A stretch of DNA of 64,000 bases from Sphingomonadales bacterium UBA1936 (GTDB lineage Bacteria; Pseudomonadota; Alphaproteobacteria; Sphingomonadales; Sphingomonadaceae): positions 62,001 to 126,000 of the forward strand of contig DDFE01000197.1 of NCBI GenBank assembly GCA_002336985.1, read 5' to 3'. The position numbers and the translations under genes are program-made. The number at the start of each line of letters is the position of its first letter. Position 1 is the first letter of the stretch. Positions 8,189-16,900 of the stretch are shown here, piece after piece. The notes beneath the pieces are model-generated. The model had not been told where the DNA came from and searched no databases. It was given only the letters and a program-made list of their open reading frames with translations.

Positions 8189-8377
8189 ATGACTGACGAA
8201 CGCCCCATCTTCTTCGATCAAGAGCACCGGACACGTTGCGCCATTTCGGTCGCGCGCGACATGGCCGCGTCCGCCTCGGTCGCAGCACACCGTATCGCCC
8301 ACCTCCGCCGGGCCGAGCGTCTCGCGGCACGTTTGCCCGGCACCGAGGCCGAGCGGCTGCTCCTCGTCACCATCTGA
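8189..8377 (+). CDS. Small hypothetical protein
   Basis: 62 residues, Ala/Arg-rich, with a predicted amphipathic helix (about 25-50) and no signal peptide. GGGAGG lies about 10 bases before the ATG. I recognise no family. It sits between the M48 protease and another small helical protein. Confidence 0.45.
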   Translation: MTDERPIFFDQEHRTRCAISVARDMAASASVAAHRIAHLRRAERLAARLPGTEAERLLLVTI

Positions 8378-8532
8378 ACGTCACCATGTCCGCCGCGTCG
8401 CTTGAATAGCGTAGCAGCTGCCAGTCTCATCCAGCCCGCTGCACTCCGCCAAGCCGCACCACATCGATGCGCAAAGCGCGCGTACGACAAGCCTTCCCCG
8501 CAGCAACAATTTTCCGGTCGATCGCGTTCAAT

Positions 8533-8546
8533 TTGATCGAGATCAA
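8533..8546. promoter_or_regulatory. Perfect FNR/FixK-type palindrome
   Basis: TTGATCGAGATCAA is an exact match to the TTGAT-N4-ATCAA consensus bound by FNR/FixK regulators. Its centre is about 63 bases upstream of the ATG at 8603, a position compatible with activation. The Crp-family gene at 9686-10438 lacks the FNR cysteine cluster, so the cognate regulator is probably elsewhere. Confidence 0.6.
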
Positions 8547-8602
8547 TGCCGATGTCGAACAAAGCATGTACAGCGGGAACAAATCCAGGAGCCAGTCCCG
8601 CC

Positions 8603-8782
8603 ATGTCGACCCCGATCGATCGCGTCTATTACGAAGCGCGCATCCGAGAAGAAAAGGAGCGCGCCGCACGCTCACCGGACTGGGCGGCCGCCGCGATTCA
8701 TCGCGAACTGGCGGAACTCTACGAAGGTCTTCTTGCCGACGACGACAAGGCATCGAGGCGACAGGTCGCGCCGCTCCGTTAG
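8603..8782 (+). CDS. Small helical protein, DxxYYxxR family (copy 1)
   Basis: 59 residues from the ATG at 8603, chosen over an ATG at 8546 because CAGGAG lies upstream at a plausible distance and the conserved part begins here. The pattern DRVYYEARIREEKERA, then AAIHRELAELY, also appears in the proteins at 42872-43045 and 54880-55086, making a three-member paralogous family of short, charged helical proteins of unknown function. It has no signal peptide or cysteine. The FNR/FixK-type palindrome upstream hints at control by oxygen supply. Confidence 0.65.
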   Translation: MSTPIDRVYYEARIREEKERAARSPDWAAAAIHRELAELYEGLLADDDKASRRQVAPLR

Positions 8783-8973
8783 ACGCATCCCGGGTGCCCG
8801 GCTCGTGGAATTCCCGCACACAACGCCGTTTCGATCATCCTGATCAATCGCCCGGATGCTAGATCGCCGGTTGCCCGGTTGCCGGTTGCCCAATCCCGCT
8901 TGCCCAGTCGCCGAACCGTAAATCCCCGCAGCGCCTGCCCCAAATCGAACCACCTGCTGGCGCATTCCGTAAC

Positions 8974-8999
8974 GGAACCAACGAACCCGGGCCGCCGTT
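8974..8999 (+). promoter_or_regulatory. Candidate EcfG (general stress) promoter
   Basis: GGAAC (8974-8978), 17 bases, CGTT (8996-8999): an exact match to the EcfG consensus. The predicted start of transcription lies about 30 bases before the ATG at 9037, so it should drive the Thr-rich secreted protein. Confidence 0.65.
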
Positions 9000-9036
9000 C
9001 TGCTTCCCGTGAAAAATCAAAGGGATTGGATGTATC

Positions 9037-9591
9037 ATGCGTAAAACGTCTCTCTTCGCCGCCGTCGCCCTAACGGCACTTCCCGGCCTCGCCCTCGCCC
9101 AGCTTGGCGGCGGTCTCGGCGGTGCCGTTGGCGGCACGGTCGGTGGCACGGGCAGCACCGTCGGCACGATGACCACCGGCACCGTCAATGCGCCGGTAGG
9201 CTCGACTGTTGGTTCGACGGTCGACACGACCCGTTCGACCACGACCCGTGCCACGAGCACGACGCGTTCGGCAGCCGACCGCGCGCGCAACACCGCGACC
9301 ACGACGGCGACCACGACCCGCGAGACCGCGCGCCAGACCAAGGATGCAGCCCGCACCCAGGCAGGCCAGCTCAACCCGTCGGCAGCCGGCAGTGCGATGA
9401 CGCAGACCAACAGCAACGTCTCGCGTGACGGGGCCGTTGTCGGCACGACCGGCACGGGTTCGGCCGCTACCACGCCGATGGGATCGACGACGAGCGGCAC
9501 CGGCACCGTCTCGAACAGCACCTCGGTCACACCGAACGGCGCGTCGACGACCACGACGACCAACACGACAACGACCCCGCCGCGCCGCTGA
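9037..9591 (+). CDS. Secreted low-complexity Thr/Ala/Gly-rich protein
   Basis: 184 residues with a clear signal peptide (MRKTSLFAAVALTALPGLALA, cleaved before QLGGG). The mature part is low complexity: Gly/Val repeats, then Thr/Arg-rich runs such as TTTRATSTT, and a Thr-rich C-terminus ending in PPRR. There are no cysteines and no recognised fold; an extended or disordered envelope protein is likely. An exact EcfG-type promoter precedes it and a perfect hairpin follows, so it is a single-gene unit probably induced by general stress. Confidence 0.75.
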   Translation: MRKTSLFAAVALTALPGLALAQLGGGLGGAVGGTVGGTGSTVGTMTTGTVNAPVGSTVGSTVDTTRSTTTRATSTTRSAADRARNTATTTATTTRETARQTKDAARTQAGQLNPSAAGSAMTQTNSNVSRDGAVVGTTGTGSAATTPMGSTTSGTGTVSNSTSVTPNGASTTTTTNTTTTPPRR

Positions 9592-9614
9592 CGGCCCGGC
9601 CGGAAATCTGGACA

Positions 9615-9650
9615 GAGAATGGGCTCGCCATCCGGCGAGCCCATTCTCTT
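9615..9650. terminator. Bidirectional intrinsic terminator
   Basis: A perfect 15-bp inverted repeat (arms 9615-9629 and 9634-9648, ATCC loop) followed by TTT sits between the Thr-rich gene and the convergent Crp-family gene. The stem is strong enough to stop transcription from both sides, though the T-run is short. Confidence 0.8.
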
Positions 9651-9685
9651 TGGAGCGACAACGATCGTTGCCAAGCGCCCCGAGT

Positions 9686-10438
9686 CTAGCAATCGCCAAG
9701 GTGCAGATAGCCGGGGTGGAAGTCGCCTTCCTTGTGCAGCCGCGCCAGGTCGCGGATTTCGACGAGGCCGCTGCGCATCTGCACGAGCCCCGCGTTGGCA
9801 AGCTCGCGCAGCACGCGGTTCACATGGACATTGGTGAGGCCGGTCGCGTCGCCGAGATGGACCTGGAGCGCCGGGAATTGAAAGCGCTGGCCGTCCGCAC
9901 CGATCGCCGCATAGCGGGCCGACATTTCGGAGAGGATGTGCGCGATGCGCTGCCGCGCCGAGCCGCGGCCCAGGATCAGCGCCCAGCGCGACAGGATCGC
10001 CGCATCGACCACACAATCGCGCCAGAAGGCGAGCGCGAGATTGGGATAATCGGCCACGATCCGCCGCAGGTCCGTATGCGGGACATGGGCGACTTCGGTC
10101 CGCGTCAGCGCCTGCAGCGCATTGCTGGCCTTGGGCACCGGGACCGAGTGGAGATCGGCGGCGTCGCCCGGAATGTGCAGCGCCGTGATCTGCCGCGCGC
10201 CGCTCGCGGTCTGGTCGAACCGTCCGGCAAGGCCATTCAGGATCACGCAGGCATGGGTCACGCATTCGCCGAGACGGACGAAGTCGCGGTTGCGGTCGTA
10301 GGTGCGGTGCTCGACCGGCAGGGCCTCGAGTGCGGCAATGTCCTCGCCGCTGAGGTCGGTCCGCAGGCCGAGACGCCGTATCCAGGGCGCGAGGGGTCCG
10401 GAAGCGCCAGGCGATGGCGTTAGCGGAATATTCCCCAT
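9686..10438 (-). CDS. Crp/Fnr family transcriptional regulator
   Basis: 250-residue regulator with an N-terminal cNMP-binding-type beta-roll (about 30-150) and a C-terminal winged helix (about 165-235) containing GLTNVHVNRVLREL, the recognition-helix pattern of the HTH_CRP_2 group. The N-terminal cysteine cluster of FNR is absent, and the cAMP-contact residues are not conserved, so the ligand is unknown. Its ATG overlaps the stop of the DUF6894 gene by one base (TGATG), indicating translational coupling. Confidence 0.9.
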   Translation of the reverse strand: MGNIPLTPSPGASGPLAPWIRRLGLRTDLSGEDIAALEALPVEHRTYDRNRDFVRLGECVTHACVILNGLAGRFDQTASGARQITALHIPGDAADLHSVPVPKASNALQALTRTEVAHVPHTDLRRIVADYPNLALAFWRDCVVDAAILSRWALILGRGSARQRIAHILSEMSARYAAIGADGQRFQFPALQVHLGDATGLTNVHVNRVLRELANAGLVQMRSGLVEIRDLARLHKEGDFHPGYLHLGDC

Positions 10439-10671
10439 CAGCAGTTCAGCGTCCCCGACACCGAGATGGTCGCGATATGCGCCCGGGCCTCATCCTCGAG
10501 ATAGATCCGGAGCGACACATTGTCGACGGTCTCCGACAGTTCCTCGGAAAGGATCGCCCCCGCTGCCAGGCGCGCCGCCTTGATCGCCGCATCTTTGTCG
10601 CTGTGGTCATGACCGGTATCGTCGACAGTCACCCCGCGATCATTGGCGATATGGGTAAAGAACAAGGGCAC
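10438..10671 (-). CDS. DUF6894 small protein
   Basis: 77 residues from a GTG at 10671 preceded by GGAGA; a longer frame from 10800 exists, but family members begin at PLFFTHIANDRG, as here. The DUF6894 domain spans the protein (VTVDDTG, then AAIKAARLAAGAIL). Its function is unknown; it is widespread in rhizobia and sphingomonads and often lies next to regulators. It is translationally coupled to the downstream Crp-family gene. Confidence 0.82.
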   Translation of the reverse strand: MPLFFTHIANDRGVTVDDTGHDHSDKDAAIKAARLAAGAILSEELSETVDNVSLRIYLEDEARAHIATISVSGTLNC

Positions 10672-10792
10672 GGCGCGATCTCCGACTGGGTCGTCGAGCG
10701 AGGCGTAAACGGACCCGGATGGTCCGCTGCGATCAGGCTCCGTCGGGCATAACGTCGCACGCGCCCGTGGTTTCCCGAAGACTTGCGCCATT

Positions 10793-10813
10793 TTCTGCAA
10801 AAATGTTGCAGAA
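10793..10813. promoter_or_regulatory. 8-bp inverted repeat, possible operator
   Basis: TTCTGCAA and TTGCAGAA flank a 5-base spacer, about 120 bases upstream of the DUF6894-crp unit and just after the end of the DUF1989 gene. It could be an operator, perhaps autoregulatory for the Crp-family protein, or a weak terminator for the upstream gene pair. No T-run follows on the minus strand. Confidence 0.4.
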
Positions 10814-10833
10814 CGGCACAGTTCCCGCTGCGC

Positions 10834-11439
10834 TCAATCGCGCGCAGCGTCGATGCGGTAATGGATGGGCTTGAAGCTGCCGCCATTGGACGCGAATGCC
10901 GAACAGGCGGTGAGCCCGATGACAAGATCCATCGCCGCGCGGAACACGATGCGATCGCCCGGGCTGCTGACCGGCGGGAGCACCGCAAGTTTGCCGGTCG
11001 CGCCATCGACCGGCACGTTCATGAAGCAGTTGAACGCGACCGGGATGCGGTCGGGCAGCACGCCGAACGGCTCGAGTGCGGCGGCGAGATTGCCGAAACA
11101 GCCGCGATGCGGCGGTTCGTCGGGATAGAAATGTCGGAAGGTGTCGACCGAACAGGGTGTGAGCAGGAAGTCGTGTACGCCGGCATCGTCCTCGACGATC
11201 TCGAGCATGATCCGCGACCGGTTCGAATAAAGCATATGGCCGGTGGTCAGCCGGATCGTCTCTGCATAATCGAGCGTGCGCCCCGACGAGATCACCTCGT
11301 CGAGATCGTGCGCATTGAACGCCAGCAGATCGGCGACCTGCATGCCTCGGGGATCGATCACGGTCAGCACATCGCCCTTGGAAAGCGCAAAGGCGGTGCC
11401 GCTGCGCGGCGGGATTTCGATCGTGTCCGGCATCAGCAC
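10834..11439 (-). CDS. DUF1989 (urea carboxylase-associated) protein
   Basis: 201 residues matching the DUF1989 family, proteins found beside urea/guanidine carboxylase systems and called urea amidolyase-associated proteins. Visible signatures are SKGDVLTVIDPRGMQVADLLAF, the FNCFMNVP segment with its cysteine, and the terminal GGSFKPIHYRI. No carboxylase or allophanate hydrolase lies in this window. Its ATG overlaps the end of the GntA-like gene by 7 bases, so the two form a coupled pair. Confidence 0.88.
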   Translation of the reverse strand: MLMPDTIEIPPRSGTAFALSKGDVLTVIDPRGMQVADLLAFNAHDLDEVISSGRTLDYAETIRLTTGHMLYSNRSRIMLEIVEDDAGVHDFLLTPCSVDTFRHFYPDEPPHRGCFGNLAAALEPFGVLPDRIPVAFNCFMNVPVDGATGKLAVLPPVSSPGDRIVFRAAMDLVIGLTACSAFASNGGSFKPIHYRIDAARD

Positions 11440-12422
11440 GCTGCATCCGTTTCGCGCGCACCGTCGCCCTGATCATCGCCGTCACAGTCACCGTCCCGCT
11501 CACCGGAAGCATCGCCTCCGATGTCGCCATCGACGTTGCCACTGCCGTTGCTGGCGCCGCTGCCAAATCCATTGCTGTTGCGGGCACCGACGACCTGAAG
11601 ATCCACGCGGCGGCCGGCCACACCGCGATAGGCGAAGGGACAGGCCCAGTCCGCGCCGACCGGACGGCCGCTGTACTGCCGCGCCTCGCTGATCTCGCCG
11701 TGGCGCGCGAGCATCGGATTGCGGCTGCCGGCAAGCGCCTCGTCGCGTACGAGGATCTTCTCGCGCATCTTCTCGTAGCGCCCCTCGGCGCGAAGCCGCT
11801 CGAACTGGTTGTGGAGGTTGAACACGAGGCACGGCTGCCCGAACTGCCGTGCCGGGCGGCTGGCGTTGGGGTGGAGGCCGACCACAAAAAAGCCCTCGCC
11901 GCCAAAGCTCAGCGAGAAGTGCGGCTGGGAAGGATCGCTGCTCACCGCATCGTCATAGTCATGGCCGCGCCAGACATCCTTGTCGGACAGCGATTGCAGC
12001 CGGTCCCAGAGCGCGGCCTCGAAGGTGACCTCGCTGAGGTCCGCGGGTCCGTCGAAGGTGACGGCAAGGCTGCGGAACAGCCCGGGCTCCGCGCGATACT
12101 CGGCGGCGAACTGCGACAGGGCGTCATGGATGCGGACATCGTCCCAGGCGCTGTCGATCGCCTTGCAGGCGAGCACCGACAGCGTGCCGCGCGCCAGCGC
12201 CGCCTTGGCGCCGACGCAGGGAAAGTCCGCTGCCGAGACATGGTCTACCATCGCCGCCTCGCTCGCCGTCTGCGTCGGATGCCTCCAGGGGAAGAGCGGC
12301 GTCGCGGGTGCACGCATGTCCGTCCCGGTGCGTCCTTGCGCGGCGCACCGCGCCTCGTCCTGCCGGGCTGCAGCATCATTCTTCACGTCAGTGGTCCCGG
12401 TCGTTCCGGTCGTTCCAGTCAT
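11433..12422 (-). CDS. GntA-like (YqcI/YcgG family) N-hydroxylase homologue
   Basis: 329 residues from the ATG at 12422, which has AGGAG seven bases upstream; an ATG at 12317 would remove a probably disordered leader starting with a TGTTGTTGTT repeat. Residues about 36-285 match the YqcI/YcgG family, whose member GntA hydroxylates a guanidino nitrogen in guanitoxin synthesis using heme (PLFPW, FFVVGLHPNASRPARQF, FNLHNQFE, ARQYSGR). No other guanitoxin genes are present, so the substrate is unknown. The last 45 residues are a Gly/Asp/Asn-rich tail not typical of the family. It overlaps DUF1989 by 7 bases, which suggests a shared nitrogen-compound role. Confidence 0.85.
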   Translation of the reverse strand: MTGTTGTTGTTDVKNDAAARQDEARCAAQGRTGTDMRAPATPLFPWRHPTQTASEAAMVDHVSAADFPCVGAKAALARGTLSVLACKAIDSAWDDVRIHDALSQFAAEYRAEPGLFRSLAVTFDGPADLSEVTFEAALWDRLQSLSDKDVWRGHDYDDAVSSDPSQPHFSLSFGGEGFFVVGLHPNASRPARQFGQPCLVFNLHNQFERLRAEGRYEKMREKILVRDEALAGSRNPMLARHGEISEARQYSGRPVGADWACPFAYRGVAGRRVDLQVVGARNSNGFGSGASNGSGNVDGDIGGDASGERDGDCDGDDQGDGARETDAAC

Positions 12423-12831
12423 CGGCTTCTCCTGCCGCCGCCCAATCGACGACGGCGGGCTGTGTTCCCGCCGCATCCCGAAAATCTGTTTAACCTGGTT
12501 GAACTTTACGGGTTCGGACGGAACGCGCGCGGCCCAATCCGGTTGAGAGATGCTGCGGCCCGTGCCGCGATGCCAAGGACCGCCGTGAAATCTCTTCCCC
12601 GCCATGTCTGGATCCGCAGCGACAGCGCGCCCGCGCGCCACGTCCTGTCCGGTTCCGGTGCCCAGAGCGGGGCAAAGGGTCGCGCTCCGTATCATACCAC
12701 ACGTCGCGCCACGCGTTCCGCAGGATTTCCCGACGCAAAACCGTCCGGCGCGCTGCAACTTCTGCGCGCCATGCCGGTTGTGAGGCCCGACCCGCATGGC
12801 GGCATCGCCGCCCCAACTCATGGAGACTCAG
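12423..12831. other. Divergent intergenic region
   Basis: About 400 bases between the GntA-like gene (minus) and a small membrane protein (plus). It contains GGAAC-N16-GGTT at 12520-12544, close to the EcfG consensus but nearly 290 bases from the plus-strand ATG, so I do not assign it. No gene is supported. Confidence 0.4.
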
Positions 12832-13071
12832 ATGGCCGATCCGACCGATACTACCGCCTCGACCGCCAGCGCCGACGGTGCGGCGACCCCGCGCCCCTCA
12901 AGCAACGGAAAGACTGCGCTCAGCGACGCATTTCGCGAGCATTTCTCTGGCGATGCGCCCTTCACCGACAAGGTGAAGAGCTTCGCCAAGGCCAAGCCCT
13001 GGGCGAGTGCGGCGCTCGCCGGGATCGCCGGCATCGCAGTGCTGAGCACCTTGCGCGGCAAGCGCGGCTGA
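12832..13071 (+). CDS. Small single-TM stress-type protein
   Basis: 79 residues from the ATG at 12832 preceded by GGAG. The layout is a polar Thr/Ala/Ser-rich N-terminus, a charged amphipathic stretch (about 35-57) and one hydrophobic helix near the C-terminus (about 58-74) ending GKRG, as in the ElaB/YqjD/DUF883-like tail-anchored proteins. Function is inferred only from this layout. Confidence 0.7.
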   Translation: MADPTDTTASTASADGAATPRPSSNGKTALSDAFREHFSGDAPFTDKVKSFAKAKPWASAALAGIAGIAVLSTLRGKRG

Positions 13072-13318
13072 TCGTCCCGATCAACCTTCCGCGCGTTCCC
13101 CGCCGGGGCGCGCGGAAACCCCTCCCCGCATTGTCACGGCTCAGGCACCCTCGCCGGATGGTCCGCGAAGTCTTCCTTCAGCATCCTTCCGGCCAGCCAC
13201 CGCACCGGCCCATCACCGCTGGCCGATCGCAATCCGATCGCGCCAATCCTTCTGACCTCACTTCCGGAAGGATCCTCCGCTGACTGACATCGCCGGATGG
13301 ATCGCGCCGGCCGCGACG

Positions 13319-13927
13319 ATGATCGCCGCAATGATGACCGCCGCCAATCTCGGCGCACGCGTCACCGGCTGGGGGTTCGTGGTCTTCACCATCGGATCGC
13401 TCGCCTGGTCGACGATCGGCTTCGCCTCGGGCCAGACCAATCTCCTCGCGACCAACGCCTTCCTGACTCTGGTCAACCTCGTCGGCATCTGGCGCTGGCT
13501 CGGCCGCCAGCGCGCCTATGAGGACGGCGGCAAGTCGGCCGAACGCAAGAGCCGTCACGCGGCAACGCAGGACCTGTTCACCGCGACCGGCCTTGCCGGA
13601 ACCGCGGTCGAGACGCTCGATGGCACCAGGGTCGGAACAGCAGTCGAGGCGCTGGTCGCCTGCGACACGGGCCGCGTCAGCTATGTCGTGGTGGCAAAGA
13701 GCGGTCCCGCCGGCCTCGCCGAAGAGCTGCGCGCGATCCCGCACGACTCCCTTGTCCTGGGCGCCGACCGGCTGCTGCTCCTGCTCGCGCCCGCCGCGTT
13801 CGACGCGGTGCCGGTGCTCGACGACGGCGACTGGCCCGGCGTCCCGCCGGCCCTCACGCCCTCCAACACCCCCGCGTCATCGCCTTCGCATGCCGGAACA
13901 CGCGCCATGGTCGCGCCGCGCGCATGA
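13319..13927 (+). CDS. PRC-barrel-like protein with N-terminal membrane segments
   Basis: 202 residues from the ATG at 13319. Two hydrophobic helices (about 1-30 and 38-60) precede a soluble domain (about 80-170) resembling a PRC-barrel (GTAVETLDGTRVG, VSYVVVAKSG). Conserved-looking sequence continues upstream as TDIAGWIAPAAT, reachable only from a CTG at 13280 that has GGAAGG at the right distance, so a CTG start is possible. Its TGA overlaps the ATG of the Mfd-type gene (ATGA), so the two are coupled. Confidence 0.75.
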   Translation: MIAAMMTAANLGARVTGWGFVVFTIGSLAWSTIGFASGQTNLLATNAFLTLVNLVGIWRWLGRQRAYEDGGKSAERKSRHAATQDLFTATGLAGTAVETLDGTRVGTAVEALVACDTGRVSYVVVAKSGPAGLAEELRAIPHDSLVLGADRLLLLLAPAAFDAVPVLDDGDWPGVPPALTPSNTPASSPSHAGTRAMVAPRA

Positions 13928-16900
13928 GCCTCGCATTCGCCGCCTTCCGGATCGCCGCAGCCGTGTCGTCATCGGCATCTTCGGCTTCGGCATCTTCATC
14001 GGCGCCGCTCTCGGACTCGAAGCGGGACACAGGTTCCGCTTCGGACACCCCCGCATCCGGCACGCTGTCCGATTGCGTCTGCCTCGCCGACGACGAGCAA
14101 CAGGCCGATGCGCTCGCGACGATGGTCGCCGCGCTGCTGCCCGATGTGCCCGTGGTGTTCCTGCCCTCGTCGGACGCATTGCCGGGCGACACCGCGCCGC
14201 CCTCGCCCGCGAACAGCGGCATGCGGGTCGCCGCGCTCCGGCGGCTGCGCCAGGCGCAGCAGGCGACCGACCGGCGACCGATCGTCCTCGTACTCAGCGG
14301 CGAAGCCGCGGCACGGCGCTATCCGGCGCCCGGGGCGTTCGACGCCGCCCCGCCGCGCCTTGCGGCCGGCGACGTGCTCGACATGACCGCGTTCGCCGCG
14401 ACGGTCGCGGCGCTGGGCTATATCGACGACGACCGGGTCGACGAGCCGGGCGAGGTCGCGCTGCGCGGCGATGTCATCGACATTTTCCCGGCCGATGCGG
14501 GCAGCCCGGCCCGGATCGAGATCGCCGAGGGCCGCATCGCGGCGCTGCGCGCCTATGACCCGGTCAGCCAGCGCACCACGGACGATCTCGAAACGCTCGA
14601 GATCGGCCGCGCATCGGAACCCGAGCTCGGCACGCCGGTGCCGATACTCGATCACCTGTCCGCCGGGCTGCTGATGACCATACCCAAGGCGGACCACCGC
14701 CGCCTGCGCTTCGTGACGCTCGCGACCGACAGCGCAACGCGCGCCGGCACCACGCCCGATACCGTCGACGACGACCTATGGCGCGGCACGATCGCCGCCT
14801 GGTCCGAGATGGATCTGGGGGCGCCCGAAGCCGATGTGCCGCGCTTTGCGGAAACGCGCGCGCCGCTGGCCGCGCTCGCGACATTCGTCCGCCCCTATCT
14901 CGCCGAGGGCCGCACGCTGGTGCTCGCCGGTCACCGGCGCGACCTGCGGTTCCTCCGCGCCCGCGTGGCTAGAAAGCTGGCGCTCGACCTGCCCGAGCTC
15001 GAGGGCCTCGCCGCGATCGCGGCGCTCACGGCGCGCAACATCCCGGGCGGTCCGCGCAAGACCGGGAGCCGCGCAAAGGCCCGCTCCCAGGCCGCCGCAG
15101 GCGCCACCGCGGGCGCCAGTGCAGACCCCGGTGCAGGCGATGGTGGCGGCGGTGCCGCCGGCATGCTCGCCATGCCCTGCGACGCCGGGTTCGTCGATGC
15201 GGAACGGGTCGTCGTCGCCGCGGCCGATGTGCTCGGCAGCCGTGCCTTGCGCGACGATGGACCAGCCACGACCACCCCGGCCTGGACGGTTGCCGCTGCC
15301 GATATCCGCTGCGGCGATGTCGTCATACACGAGGACCATGGCGTCGCTCGCGTGATCGGGCTCGAGCCCGGTCCCGTTTCCGCCGGCATGGCCGCCGGAC
15401 AGGACCGGCCGCGAAGCCTTGCCCTGGGCGAACCACCGCCCGAGGGACTGCGCGGCGCGGCGGCCGCGAACACCACGACCGAGATGATCGCACTGGAATT
15501 CGCAAAGGGCGGCCGCCGCCTGGTCGCGGTCGACGATGCCGACCGGCTGTGGCGCTATGGCGCCGATGCCGATGCGGTCGCGCTCGACAGTCTCGACGGC
15601 GGTTCCTGGGAAAAGCGCCGCGCGACCATTGCCGCCGCGATTGCCGAAAGTGCCGAAGGTCTCGCGGCACTCGCCGCTGAGCGCGCGACGCTCAAGGCCG
15701 CGGTCATCGATCCCGATCCGGCAGCCTATGAGGCGTTCGCCAACGGGTTCGCGTTCAACGAAACGGCCGACCAGGCGCGCGCGATCGCGGCAGTGCGCGA
15801 CGACCTCGCGAGCGGCAAGCCGATGGACCGGCTGGTCGTCGGCGACGTCGGCTATGGAAAAACCGAGGTCGCGCTGCGCGCGGCCGCGCTTACCGCACTC
15901 GCCGGCTACCAGGTGATCGTCGCGGCGCCCACGACGGTCCTCGTTCGCCAGCATCTCGAGAGTTTCAGGAAACGGTTCGCGGGCACAGGCATCGGCGTCG
16001 CCGCCCTGTCGCGCCTGTCGACCGCGGCCGAGAAAAAGGCCGTCAAGGCGGGGCTCGCCGATGGCACGGTCGGGATCGTCATCGGGACCGGCGCGGTGAT
16101 GGCGAAAGACATAAGCTACAAGGCGCTGAGCCTGGTCGTGATCGACGAGGAGCAGCGGTTCGGGGCGGCCGACAAGGCGCGGCTGCGTGGTGTCGGCGAG
16201 ACACACCTGCTGACGCTCAGCGCCACGCCCATCCCGCGGACGCTGCAGATGGCGCTCGTCGGGCTGCAGCAGGTCTCGACGATCGCGACGCCGCCTGCGC
16301 GGCGCCAGCCGATCCGCACCAGCCTCGACAGCCCCGACGACGGCCGGCTGCGCACCGCGCTCCTCCGCGAGAAGAGCCGTGGCGGCCAGAGCTTCGTCGT
16401 CGTCCCGCACATTGAGGACATGGCGGCAGTTGCGACGCTGCTCCGCCGCGTCGTCCCAGACCTCACGGTGGTCGAGGCCCATGGCAAGATGGCCGCAGGC
16501 GGGATCGACGCGGCGATGGTCGGCTTTGCCGATGGCGACGGCGACATCCTGCTTGCGACCAACATCATCGAGGCGGGGCTCGACGTCCCGCGCGCCAACA
16601 CAATGATTGTCTGGCGCGCCGACCGGTTCGGGCTCGCCCAGCTGCACCAGCTGCGCGGCCGGGTCGGGCGCAGCAACCGGCGCGGCCAGGTCGTCCTGCT
16701 GACCGAGAGCGAGGGCGCGATCGCCGAGCGGACGCTCAAGCGGCTGCGGACGCTCGCCGCGTTCGACCGGCTCGGCGCGGGGTTCGACATCAGCGCCCGC
16801 GATCTCGACATGCGCGGCGGCGGCGACCTGCTCGGCGATACCCAGGCGGGCCATGCGCGGCTGATCGGCACCGATCTCTACCAGCACCTGCTCGGGCAGG

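Noticed and set aside
9686..10438. Crp-family gene as FNR acting on the box at 8533
   Set aside because: It lacks the N-terminal cysteine cluster and the usual FNR recognition helix residues, so I do not link them.
12501..12515. GAAC-N7-GTTC as an SOS box
   Set aside because: Half-sites are inverted, not the direct GTTC-N7-GTTC required in alphaproteobacteria, and the neighbours are not repair genes.
12520..12544. GGAAC-N16-GGTT as a stress promoter for the gene at 12832
   Set aside because: One mismatch and almost 290 bases from the start codon; too far for the single-gene layout.
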